Shown one piece after another: positions 48,501 through 59,300 of a stretch of 64,000 nucleotides of DNA. Positions within the stretch are counted from its first letter, which is position 1; every line of letters begins with the position of its first letter. The stretch is from the NCBI RefSeq assembly GCF_028657905.1, contig NZ_CP117781.1, forward strand, positions 2,046,001-2,110,000, in the 5' to 3' direction. The notes beneath the pieces are model-generated. The model was given only the letters and a program-made list of their open reading frames with translations. It was not told the origin of the DNA and made no database searches. The DNA comes from Burkholderia sp. FERM BP-3421. Its GTDB lineage: Bacteria; Pseudomonadota; Gammaproteobacteria; Burkholderiales; Burkholderiaceae. Made by a program: the position numbers and the translations under genes.

Positions 48501-51500
48501 ACCCGCGCCAGCAGCGTGTCGAAGCTCGGATCGTCGCCCACCTCGCAACGCAACACCAGCGTGTTCACGAAGAACCCGATCAACCCTTCCAGCGACTGTT
48601 CCCGACGGTTCGCCACCGGCGTCCCGACATTGAGATCGCTCTGCCCGCTGTACCGCCACAGCAGCACGTAGAACGCCGACAGCAGCACCATGAAGACGCT
48701 CGACTGCGATTCCGACGCCATACGCTTCACATCCGCCAGCACCGTCCCGTCCAGCTCGAAGCTGTGCACCGCACCCCGGTAACGCTGCACGCTCGGACGC
48801 GCGTAGTCGGTCGGCAATTCCAGCACCCCCGCTGCTGCCCCGCAGCTGCTCGCGCCAGTACGACAGCTGCTGTTCCAGCCGCGCGCCGCTGAGCCACTCG
48901 CGCTGCCACTGCGCGTAGTCCGCGTACTGCACCGGCAACGCCGGCAGCCCGCTGTCGCGCCCCGCTCGCGCAGCCTCGTAGTGCGCCGCCAGCTCGTCGA
49001 CCAGCACCGACATCGACCAGCCGTCCGCGATCGCGTGATGCAGCGTCATGATCAGCACCGCGTGGGCATCGTCGCACTGGATCACGCAGGTTCGCCACAA
49101 CGGTCCCTTCGCAAGATCGAAGCCTCGACCCGACTCCTGGCCGGCCAGCTCCCGCCAGCGCTGCCCGGCAGCCGCTTCGCCGCGCGAACGCCAGTCCTCG
49201 AAGGTCCACGGCAGCGGCTGCGCGCCGCGCGCCAGCACGTCCTGCCAGACGCCGGATTCATCCTGCTCGCCGCCGATCAGCACGGTCCGCAGGATCTCGT
49301 GCCGGTCCTGCAGCCGCTGCAACCCTTCCCGCAGCGACCCGCTGTCCGTTTCGCCATGCAGGTGCACCGTCACGCTGATGTTGTAGAACGCGCTGCCCGG
49401 CTCCAGCCGGTCCAGGAACCACAACCGCTGCTGACCCCACGACGCCTCCCAGCGGCCCGCCTCCCCGCCGGCGCAGCGCAGGCGCATCCGCCCGCCCAGC
49501 CGCTCCCGCCACGCACTCGGCCAGCGCGTCCAGCCGCGGATGCTCGAACAGCGTCTTGAGCGCCATCTCCACGCCCAGCCGCTCCCGCAGCCGCGCCAGC
49601 ACCTGAGTCGCCAGCAGCGAATGACCACCCAGTTCGAAGAAATCGTCCGTCGCGCCGATCTCCGCCCGGCCCAGCACCTCGCTCCAGATCTGCGCCACCG
49701 CATGCTGATGACGCCCGCGCAACGGCCGCCGATCCTCACCGCCCGCGTTCCATGCCTGCCCGCCCAGATCCTGCAACCGCCCCCGATCGACCTTGCCGTT
49801 CGCGTTCAGCGGCAGGCGCTCCAGCATCAGGTAACGCGCCGGCACCATGTAGCCCGGCAATCGTTCCGCCAGATGGCGTTGCAGCCGCACGCGCAGCGCC
49901 TCCGGCTCAACCGCCGTGCGCGGCGCGCAGCACGCAACCAGCCCCTGCGCGCCTCCCGAACCCGACGCCAGCACCACCGCCGCCGCCTGGAGTTCCGGAT
50001 GCGCCGCCAGCACGCCCTCGATCTCACCCAGCTCGATCCGGTGCCCGCGCAACTTGATCTGCCGATCCGCCCGCCCGATGTACTCCAGCTGCCCATCCCA
50101 ACGGCTGCGCACCAGGTCGCCCGTGCGATACAGCCGCTGCCCCGCCTCGAACGGATCCGGCACGAACCGTTCCGCCGTCAGCCCCGCCTTCCCCAGATAT
50201 CCTCGCGCCACGCCCCGGCCGCCCAGGTACAGTTCGCCCACCACCCCCTTCGACACCGGCTCCAGCCGCTCGTCCAGCACATGTGCCACCGTGCCCGGCA
50301 GCGGCCGGCCGATGCTCGGCTCCCCGGACGCGCCCTGGCCGACCTCGAACTCCGTCGAGAACGTCGTGTCCTCGGACGGACCATACAAATTGAATAGACG
50401 TGCGCGCGGCACACGCCCATGCGCCTCGTCGACAACGGCCCGCGTCAGCACCTCGCCCGCGACGTTCACGACGAGCAACGACGCCGGCAAGACATCGTCG
50501 CGCGCCAACGCCGCCAGCGCCGACGGCACCACCGTCATCATCGTAAGCCGGTTCCGCTGCGGTACGTTCACGAGGTCGAGCGCGTCCTGTGCGACCAACA
50601 CCGTACCGCCGCCGGTGAGCGGCGCGAAGATCTCGAATACCGACAGATCGAAGCAGATCGACGTGCTCGCCAGCGCGAACGAGAACGCCTCCCGGCCATA
50701 CCTGCGGTGCGCCCATTTGAGGAAGACGTCCAGACTACGATGCCGGATCGCCACGCCTTTCGGCCGTCCTGTCGATCCCGACGTGTAAATGACGTAGGCG
50801 GCGCCCTCCGGATGCGGCCCGCCGGGCATCCGCGCGGCCTCGCGGGCAAGCTCGTCCGGACAAAACGATGCCGCCTCCTCGTCGCAAGCCCAATACGCGT
50901 CGCCCAGGCAGATCGTCTGCGCCTCGACGTCGGGCAGACCAGCGCGCAGGTCTGCACTCGCGATCACGACGCCGACCCGGGTGTCTTCGAGAATGAACCG
51001 GGTGCGCTCGGCAGGATAGGCCGGATCGAGAGGGACGTACGCGCCGCCCGCACGCATCACGGCGAGCAGCGCGACGACGAGATCGACGCCGCGGTCGAGA
51101 CACACGCCGACAAGCTGTTCCTGCCCGACGCCGAGATCGCTCAAGTGACGCGCCAAGCGCACCACGCGCCGCCAGAGCTGTGCATAGCTGAGCGTTTGCG
51201 AACCGGCGCACACCGCGATGCGGTCCGGAACGCTCGCAACAACCCGTTCGAACATCGCCATCGCACCTTCGAATGGCGCCTGCTCGACGACGGAATCGGT
51301 CACGCGCAACGCAAGGCTCGATGGATCGACGGAAAGAACACGCAGTTCTCCCACGCATGCGCGCGGATGCGCCAGCGCATCGTCGAGCAACGTGATGTAT
51401 GCGCGCGCCATTTGATCGATGCTCCGGGAATCGAAAAGCCCGGTGTCATACTCGATGGCTCCGTGCAACCGTCCGGACTGCTCGACGAGGCCGAACAGCA

Positions 51501-52731
51501 GATCGTATTTGGCGCCAGCCATCGTGGCGACGGGCACCGGCTCCACGGTCGCCCGCGGAAAATCCAGCACGCCGTGGGGCGTGTTCTGCAGCGAGAATAC
51601 AATTTGGAACAACGGCGCATGGCTCAGGCTGCGCTCGGGATTGAGCGCTTGAACGACCTTCGCGAACGGCACCGCCTGATACTCGAGCGCCTGGGTCGAC
51701 AACCGGGCAACGTGATCCAGCAATGCGGCGAAAGTCATCTCCGGCGTCAATCGGCAACGCATCGTCACCATGTTCACGAAGAAGCCGATCAGCGGCTCGA
51801 CGGCGCTCGCGCCGCGGTTGGCGACAGGCGTCCCGACGCACAGATCGCGGTCGTGGCTGAAACGGTGCAGCAACGCGAAAAAGGCGGCCAACAGCACCGA
51901 GAACGGCGCCGTGGCATGCTCCCGGGCCGTCGCCTGCACGCGTTCGTAGAGCGAAGGAGCGATCTCGAATGGGTGAACCCCGCCGCGCTCGCCTCGCGAC
52001 GCGCGCCGCGGCCGGTCGGTCGGCAGATTGCATACGGGCGGCGCCCCCTTCAACACCTCCCGCCAATGGTCGAGCGCACGCGATTCGAACGCGCTCCCAT
52101 CCTGATCCCGCTGCCATTCGGCATAGTCGGCATACTGAATCGCCAGCGGCTGCGGCGCGGGCATCTGCGCACCGCACTCGCGGCCATACTGATCGGTCGC
52201 CTCGCGCGCGAACACGCCGATCGACCAGCCGTCGGCCACGATGTGATGAACATTGATGATCAGCACATGTTCGCTGGCCGACTTGCGCAGCACCCGCCCA
52301 TGCAGCAACGGACCGGTGGACAGGTCGAAGCGTCGCGTACTCTCGGCGCGCAGTGCGTCGTCGAGTGCGTCGTCGGGCCGGTCGAGTTCGCCGAGATCGA
52401 CAAATTCGGCGGAAAACGAGCCCGCCGACGCGACCTGATACGGTCGCCCGTCGATCGACATGAAATGCGTACGTAGAATCGCATGGCGCGCGACGACGGC
52501 CGTGATCGCACGATCCCACGCATGACGATCGAAGTCCCCACAAATACGGACTGCGAAAATCAGGTTGTATTCCCCGCGCTCTTCGAGTTGGCTGAGAAAC
52601 CAGAGCCGTTCCTGCGCCCACGACAGACGGCGCGGCCGGGTCGTCTCCCCCGCGACGATGCCGGCCTCGATCTGCGCCACGCGCCGGCGACGCAACTCGG
52701 CCAGGACCTCCTGACGGGCAGCGTCGCTCAT
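45550..52731 (-). CDS. Megasynthase D: C-A-PCP-C-A-PCP-TE terminating NRPS, frameshifted in repeats
   Basis: Read as one gene of about 2,390 residues. Module 1: C (about 52,640-51,310; H-H-I-V-A-D-G), A (about 51,270-49,790; reading D-L-F-T-N-A-L-T-F, nearest to Ala codes of the D-L-F-N-N-A-L-T-Y type, tentative), PCP (about 49,720-49,510). Module 2: C (about 49,460-48,160; H-H-A-I-A-D-G), A (about 48,070-46,650; D-A-S-T-V-A-A-V-C, Tyr), PCP (about 46,620-46,430), then a type I thioesterase (about 46,370-45,560; Ser in G-W-S-F-G). This is the only assembly-line thioesterase domain seen, so it should release and perhaps cyclise the product. Frame breaks near 49,470, 48,829, 47,633, 47,088, 46,878, 46,858 and 46,818 sum to a multiple of three and all fall within blocks copied in megasynthase C. 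ATG 52731 overlaps the megasynthase E stop. Confidence 0.85.
46414..50313 (-). repeat. 3.9-kb duplicated NRPS block, copy in megasynthase D
   Basis: Partner of the block at 26,589-30,504. Beyond its right edge the A-domain core of megasynthase D (Ala-like reading) is unrelated to the Leu-like core of megasynthase C module 2, and beyond its left edge D continues into a thioesterase while C ends. Confidence 0.93.
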
Positions 52732-55292
52732 GCCCCGGGCACCTCGTTCAGCGCACGACCGGACGCCGTCGGCAACCCGTCCGCCATGCCGACGGCCGCA
52801 CCCAGCGCCGTCAAGACCTCCGGTGCCGCGCCGTCGAGCAGCCGGCGCTCGATCATGTTCGCGCAGCCGGCAATGCTGCCGCTTGCGAAAAACTCCGACA
52901 GGCTCACGTTGGTGCCGAACGATTCGTAGATCTTGACGATCATGCGCGCGGCTTGCAGCGAGTTGCCGCCCAGATCGAGGAAGTCTTCGTCCATGCCGAT
53001 CGACTGATGGCCCAGCACCTCGCGCCAGATGCCGAGCAGATCGCGCTCGAATTCCGTGCGCGGTTCATTCACGGCGCTCCGCTCGGATCCATACGTCGCG
53101 AGGGCCGCGCGGTCGATCTTGCCATTGGCATCGGTCGGGAGTCGCGCGATGCTCACGATACGGCTCGGCAGCATGTATTCAGGCAAGGTCGCGCGCAACT
53201 GCTGCCGGACCGCGGCAAGATCGAGCGGCGCATCGCTCTCGACGAACGCATCGAGGACCGCCTGCCCGGCCCGGCCCGTACGCGCCACCAGCGCGGCGCC
53301 GCACACGCCGGGCAGTCGGGAAAGCGCCTGCTCGATCTCGGCGGGATCGATGCGCGCGCCGCCAACCTTGATCTCGCGATTGAGGCGACCGAGCAATTCG
53401 ATCTCCCCTTCCAGATTGCGCAAGCCTCTGTCTCCGGAGCGGAACCGGCGCCGCCCAGGCCGGCTGCTGTCCGGAACGAAAGCTTGGGCGGTCAAGCCCG
53501 GCTGCCCGAGGTAGCCGCGCGCAACCCCCGCCCCGCCAATATAGATTTCCCCGGCCACCCCCGGCGGACACTCGATCGACGCGTCGTCGAGCAGCACCCG
53601 CGCCTGAACGCCGTCGAGCGGCTTGCCGACTGTCGCCGGCGCTCCTTCGACCGCCGCCCATGCGCACGCGTCGACCGTGGTCTCCGTCGGCCCATAGTGA
53701 TTGTGAAGCGCGTAGCCTTTCCGCAGCAGCGTGTCCTGAAGCGCCGGCGGCAACCGGTCGCCGCCTGTGATGACCGTGCGCAGACTGTGCACCCGCGGCG
53801 CCTCGGCCAGCAGCGACCAGAGCAACTGCGGCGTCGCGTTGAGTAGATTGATGTCGCGCTCGACGAGGAATCCGTGAGCATCGGCCCGGAGGTCCTCGAC
53901 GTTCGCGAGGTACAGGCAGCCGCCGTGCAGCAGCGTCGCGAACACCTGCTCCACGCTGGGATCAAAACCCAGCTCCGTCAACTGGAGCACGTTCGGATGA
54001 AGCGCGGACGGATAGCGGCGATTGAACCAATCGCACAAATTGAGCACCCCTGCGTGCGTGCAGGCCACCCCCTTGGGCTGGCCGGTCGAGCCGGAGGTGT
54101 AAGCAACATACGCAAGTGCCTCGCCGCCCGCCGGCTCGCGCCCGAGGTCGGTTCCGGCGTGCTTGCGCGCCAGATAGTCGATGTCCTCGAACAGGATCAC
54201 GAGTCTCGAACCTCGGGCTGCATCGTCCGACAGGGCGTCGTAACCCACCGTCTCGACCAGCGAGGACGGGGCGATCACCGCCCGGGCGTCGCTGTGCGCG
54301 AGAATTTCCTGCAGGCGCTGCGCAGGAATGCGCGCATTCAGGCTCACGTAAGCTCCCCCCGCCTTCAGCACGCCGAGCATCGCGACGATCGACCAGACCT
54401 GCTTCTCGCCGCCGATCACGACGCGCCCCTCCGGCCCCAGGCCATTCGCGCGGAGGTAGACGGCCAGGCCGTCGGAGAGGCGGTCGACTTCCGCGTAGCT
54501 CAGCCGCTTCGTCTGGTCCACGACGGCCGGCGCATCCGGAGAAAGCGCCGCTTGCTCGCGAAATGCCGCGGCCAAATGACGATGCCGAGGCGCGGGAAAA
54601 TCGGAACCGGGCACCGCATCCGCGTCCGCGTCGCCGCACGCGATCTCCACCTCGCGCAACGCGGCGCCAGGCGCATCGAGCACCGCCTCGATCGTCGCGC
54701 GCCAGAATTCGAGGAATGCCTGTTGATAAGGCTCGGCGTCCGACAGGCACGGCGACGACAGCGTCAGTCGCAACGCATCCCCATGCAGTTCGAGGCCGAA
54801 CGCGTAGCGGGCGCCCATCGACATGCCGACGACGCCGCCTGTCGTATCGACGGTGAGCGCCGCGTCCATCGCCGCCAGTGAATCCTGCGGATCCGTGACG
54901 GCGCGCATGCCCCGGACCAGCTGCCGCCGGGTTTGCGCGAAGAGCTCGCGCAGGCTCGCCGTCCCGACGATGTCCAGCCGCACGGGCAGGCCCCGCAGAC
55001 CCGCCGAGTCGGCAACGAAGGCGCCCAGCGACAGGTCCGCGCAAACGGCATAGCGCATCAACGCCGTCCCCAGCGTGCAGAGACCCAGCGTCAACCCTGC
55101 CGCGCCGGCGTCGCCGGACAGCGCGGCCCGGAATCGTTGCGCGGTCGCGGGGGAACAGGCGAGTCCGACGGTGGATGACGCGCCTGGCGCATCATGCGTC
55201 CGGGCGTCGAAGAGCCGGCTCGGCAGGAGATTGAGCGCCGGCGCCTCGGATGCCTGGCGGGATACCACGTCAGCGTTGGAATGGTCGGTCAT
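52728..55292 (-). CDS. Megasynthase E: remnant C-A-PCP NRPS module
   Basis: An 854-residue single module. The N-terminal roughly 200 residues resemble only the C-terminal lobe of a condensation domain: no H-H-x-x-x-D-G motif exists, so it cannot form peptide bonds alone. The A domain (about residues 230-730) is complete, with Y-T-S-G-S-T-G-Q-P-K-G-V, R-S-G-D-R and N-G-K-I-D-R. Its specificity positions read D-P-E-N-I-G-H-V-D, which matches no code I know. A PCP follows (G-G-N-S-L-Q). ATG 55292 has AGGAG seven bases upstream. Its neighbour upstream is a SyrP-like hydroxylase, suggesting the residue loaded here is hydroxylated on the carrier. The missing condensation activity would have to come from another protein, for example the orphan terminal C domain of megasynthase B. 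Confidence 0.88.
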   Translation of the reverse strand: MTDHSNADVVSRQASEAPALNLLPSRLFDARTHDAPGASSTVGLACSPATAQRFRAALSGDAGAAGLTLGLCTLGTALMRYAVCADLSLGAFVADSAGLRGLPVRLDIVGTASLRELFAQTRRQLVRGMRAVTDPQDSLAAMDAALTVDTTGGVVGMSMGARYAFGLELHGDALRLTLSSPCLSDAEPYQQAFLEFWRATIEAVLDAPGAALREVEIACGDADADAVPGSDFPAPRHRHLAAAFREQAALSPDAPAVVDQTKRLSYAEVDRLSDGLAVYLRANGLGPEGRVVIGGEKQVWSIVAMLGVLKAGGAYVSLNARIPAQRLQEILAHSDARAVIAPSSLVETVGYDALSDDAARGSRLVILFEDIDYLARKHAGTDLGREPAGGEALAYVAYTSGSTGQPKGVACTHAGVLNLCDWFNRRYPSALHPNVLQLTELGFDPSVEQVFATLLHGGCLYLANVEDLRADAHGFLVERDINLLNATPQLLWSLLAEAPRVHSLRTVITGGDRLPPALQDTLLRKGYALHNHYGPTETTVDACAWAAVEGAPATVGKPLDGVQARVLLDDASIECPPGVAGEIYIGGAGVARGYLGQPGLTAQAFVPDSSRPGRRRFRSGDRGLRNLEGEIELLGRLNREIKVGGARIDPAEIEQALSRLPGVCGAALVARTGRAGQAVLDAFVESDAPLDLAAVRQQLRATLPEYMLPSRIVSIARLPTDANGKIDRAALATYGSERSAVNEPRTEFERDLLGIWREVLGHQSIGMDEDFLDLGGNSLQAARMIVKIYESFGTNVSLSEFFASGSIAGCANMIERRLLDGAAPEVLTALGAAVGMADGLPTASGRALNEVPGA

Positions 55293-55329
55293 TTTCGTCT
55301 CCTGCTTTCCGGATCGTTGAATCTGCCAT

Positions 55330-56316
55330 TTAGATCGAGCGGGGCGTACGCGTCGCCATCGCGACGAGGATCCGCCGCATGCCGGAGAACGGCTTCCGGC
55401 CGTGAGCGGCAAGCAGGTTGTCGACCAGCATCACATCTCCCTGCCGCCACGCAAAGCGCACTTCGCATTCGCTCATGACGAGGCGCACCGCGTCGAGGAA
55501 AGCGTCGGGAATCGGTTCTCCATTCCCGAACAGCGTGTCGTAGGGCAGATTGCTCACCTGCTCCGCATTACCGGCCAGCACCGCGCGAAGCGGCGCGGGC
55601 ATATTGGAGCTGTGAAAGATGTGCGCCTGGTTGAACCACACCTTCTCGCCCGTCAGCGGATGCCGCTCAACGGCATCGCGACGGCGAGTGGTCACCAGCC
55701 GGCCGTCGTCCAGCCACCGGGACTCGATGCCGGCGGAGCGGCAATACTCGTCCACCTCGGCCGGCGTCTGCGCATTGAAGACGGTCCGCCAGTCGAGCAG
55801 GTCGCCTCGCGTGTTGAATACGCGCCGGTACAGGAGCCCGAGGGACTCGAACGCATCCCGGACCGGCGACGGCAGTTGCCGATAGATCCGCCGGCTGTCT
55901 CCAATCGGCGTCTCGCCGCCCTGCTCCGCCGCCTGGGCGCAGTAGAACCACACGTAATCGGGCCAGCTCGCGCAGTGCGACATCTCGTTATGCAACGCGA
56001 TCGTCTCGTCCGGCGGGAATTCGGTCGACGTAAAGACGCTGGGAGCGATCTTGCGGCGCGGCGTCGGCGCTTCGTATGCCTCCAGCAGATCGGGCGTCAG
56101 GTGCTCCACCGTCTCGCGAAAACGCGCCACGCAATCGACGCCCATGCCGCGCAACAGGATTGCGCCATGCTGGCGCAGCCTGGCGGCCAACCGTTCGCGG
56201 TGACGCGCAAGCCAATCGTTCAAGCAGGCGACCGGTTCGTCCGCTTCGAAAACATACGGCGATTCAGCGCCGGGCAGCACGTATTCGCGCATGCCTTGTT
56301 CCAAGACATCAGACAT
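55330..56316 (-). CDS. SyrP-like 2OG-Fe(II) amino acid hydroxylase
   Basis: A 328-residue oxygenase of the TauD/SyrP group. The iron ligands are seen as H-N-E-M-S-H (H-x-E form, about residues 108-113) and the distal His in A-A-H-G-R-K-P-F, with the 2-oxoglutarate-binding Arg in R-R-I-L-V-A-M. SyrP of Pseudomonas syringae hydroxylates a PCP-bound Asp during syringomycin synthesis, and relatives act on other carrier-bound residues. The gene lies between megasynthases F and E, so the residue on E is the most likely substrate. The ATG overlaps the megasynthase F stop by eight bases. Confidence 0.9.
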   Translation of the reverse strand: MSDVLEQGMREYVLPGAESPYVFEADEPVACLNDWLARHRERLAARLRQHGAILLRGMGVDCVARFRETVEHLTPDLLEAYEAPTPRRKIAPSVFTSTEFPPDETIALHNEMSHCASWPDYVWFYCAQAAEQGGETPIGDSRRIYRQLPSPVRDAFESLGLLYRRVFNTRGDLLDWRTVFNAQTPAEVDEYCRSAGIESRWLDDGRLVTTRRRDAVERHPLTGEKVWFNQAHIFHSSNMPAPLRAVLAGNAEQVSNLPYDTLFGNGEPIPDAFLDAVRLVMSECEVRFAWRQGDVMLVDNLLAAHGRKPFSGMRRILVAMATRTPRSI

Positions 56317-59300
56317 CGAGTTCCTCGTCGGTCAACAGTGCAAGATCGCTCAGGCTCATCTGCTCGGCTTCATCCTGAACAGTCACCTGAACCGGAAAGT
56401 CGATCGGGCGGCCCCGCGCCGCGTCGACGAGCGAGGCGATGTCGGCAAGACGCGGCGCCTCGAACACGCTGCGCATCGGCAGCGCCACCTCGAACACGAC
56501 CTTTGCCTTCGCGAGCGCCTGCGCCGCGAGCAGCGAATGGCCGCCCAGATCGAAAAACGAGTCCCACCGGCCGACCCGCTCGATGCCGAGCACCTCGCGC
56601 CAGATCGCCGCCAGCCGCTCCTCGGTCGGGCCGCTCGGCGCATCGAAGCGCGTCGCGAGCGGCCCGGCCACCGGCAGCGCGAGCCGGTCGACCTTGCCGT
56701 TGGCCGTCATCGGCAAACGGTCGATGAACACGATGTGCGAAGGCATCATGTACATCGGCAGCACCCGCCGCAGACGCTCCTTGAGCGCCGCCGATGCGTC
56801 GTTCTCGCGGTCTTCCCCGTCGTTTTCCCAACCCTCTTCCCCACACGCCGGCCCCGAGCCGGCAACGTATGCCACGAGGCGCCGATCGCCCGGCTGATCT
56901 TCCCGCACGATCGCCACCACGCGCGCGCCCGGCAATTCGGCCCGGATCGCAACTTCGACTTCGCCCAGCTCGATGCGGAATCCGCGCAGCTTGACCTGGT
57001 GGTCGCGCCGGCCGAGGAACTCGATGCCGCCGTCGGCCAGGCGGCGCCCCATGTCCCCGGAGCGGAACATACGCGCCCCGGCGATTCCCGAGAACGGGTC
57101 GGGCACGAAGCGCTCGGCGGTATGCGCAGGCCGGTTCAGGTAGGCTCTCGCCACGGCCCGGCCAGCAATGCAGATCTCGCCTTGCGCGCCGACCGGCGCC
57201 GGCTGCAGCGCTTCTCCCAGCACGTACAGCCGGGTGTTGTCGATTGCCGGTCCGAGCGGCATGGCGCCGCGCTCGACGTCGGCCTCGGTACAGGCATGCG
57301 CGCTGGCGTCGCCGACCTCGGACGACCCGTAGCAGTCGATCAGGTCGACCTGCGGCAAGCGCCTGAGAACCTGTCGCGCCAGGTCGGCCGGCATCGCCTC
57401 GCCGCTGCTGATGATCGCCTTCAATGTCTTGAGCCGGTGCGGCGCGTCCTCGGGTCGCAACATTTCTCTCAGCAACGACGGAACCAGAACGATGCCGTCG
57501 ATCCGCTCGCGCGCCATGAAATCCGCCAACGCGAGCGGATCGACGGCCGTTGCGTCCGGCGCGATGCACAGCGTGGCGCCGCACGACAGCGGGCTCAGCA
57601 TCTCGGTGATCGAGTCGATGAAGCTGATTACCGTCTTCTGCACGAAGCGCATCTGCTCGAACGCCGGATACGCGCCTGCCATCCATGCCAGCCGGTTCGC
57701 GAGATTCTGTTGATCGATCACGACGCCCTTGGGCCGCCCCGTCGATCCCGACGTGTAGACGATCACGGCCGCCTGGACCGGATCCGGCCGGGGCAATTCG
57801 CCGACGGCCGGCTGCGCATCGTTCCACGCGGCGCGATCCACATCCCATACCGGGCAACCGAGCGGCGGCAGCCGCGTCAGCAGCCGGTGCGACGCGAGCA
57901 CCAGCGCGGGCCGCGCCTCGTCGACGATGAACCGCAGGCGCGCATCCGGATGATTCGGGTCCAGCGGCAGATAAGCCGCGCCCGCCTTGAGGATCGCCAG
58001 CAGGGACACGACGAGCGGTCCGGCCAGTTCCTGGCACACCGCGACGACACATTCCGCGCCGACACCGCGATCGCGCAACGCGTGTGCGAGCCGGGTCGCC
58101 TCGTCGTCCAGCGCGCGGTACGTGTAGCGGCGCCCGTCATGTTCGAGCGCGATGCGATCGGGCGCACGCCGCGCCCACGCTTCGAACAGTGCCTGCGCAG
58201 TCCGCGCACCGTGCGCCGCCGCGCGGGTGATCGGCCGGCCTGCTTCGAGCGTCAGCGCGCGCTCGTCGGGCGGAACGAAATCCAGCGAGGCGACGGCGGC
58301 CTGCGGTCGGTCGACCATGCTTCGCAGCACGAGCCGGAAGTGCTCGACCATCCGCTCGATCGTCGCCGGATCGAACAAACCCAGGTCGTATTCAAACCAG
58401 CCGTCGAGCCGCCCGTCGACTTCCGTCAACTCGAGCGTCAGATCGAATTTCGCTGTGCCGTGCTCGACCATCAGCGGCTTGAAATGCAGCCCCGTGGTCC
58501 GCATGGTGCCCATCGGCGCGTGGTGCAGAACGAAAAACACCTGGAAGATCGGTGAATGCGCAAGGCTGCGAACCGGATTGATCTGCTCGACGACCCGCTC
58601 GAACGGCACATCCTGATTCGCATAGGCCTCGAATGCGAAATCGCGGACGCGGCGGATCGTGTCGGATGCCGACTCGGCCGGATCGACCTGGGTGCGAATG
58701 ACGAGGTTGTTGACGAAGAAGCCGATCAGGTCCCGCACCTGGGTCCAGCTGCGATTGGCGACAGGCGTGCCGATGCAGATATCCCGCTGCCCGCTGTAGG
58801 CATGAAGAAGCAGATTGAGCGCGCTGATCAGCACGACGAACACCGTGGTGTTCGATTCGCGCCCGATCTGATGCAGCGCGGCGGCGAGCTCCGCATCGAT
58901 GCTGAAATGCGCCCGTGCGCCGCGATGGGCCTGCACCGGCGGGCGGGGTCGATCCGTCGGCAGCGCGAGCAGCGTCGGCGCGCCCGTGAGCGCGCGCGTC
59001 CAGAATTCCAGTTGCGGCCGCACCACGTCATCGCCGAGCCAGCGCTGCTGATGCTCCGCGTAGTCGGCGTATTGGATTGGCAACGGCGGAAGCGAAGGTT
59101 CGCGCTCCGCTACGAAATCGGCATAGAGCGCTTCCATTTCCCTCGAGAACACGCCGATCGACCAGCCGTCCGACGCGATGTGATGCATCGTCACGAGCGC
59201 GACGTGCAGGCGCGGCGACAGCCGCAACAGACGCGCCCTGAAAAGCGGCCCTTGCGTCAGGTCGAACGGAACGCGGGTTTCGCGTTCGGCCTGCCGGAGG

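Noticed and set aside
20960..49480. Programmed frameshifting or true pseudogenisation of megasynthases B, C and D
   Set aside because: The breaks differ from copy to copy, lie only in duplicated blocks, often cancel within a short distance and have no slippery-site and structure arrangement; sequence error explains them better.
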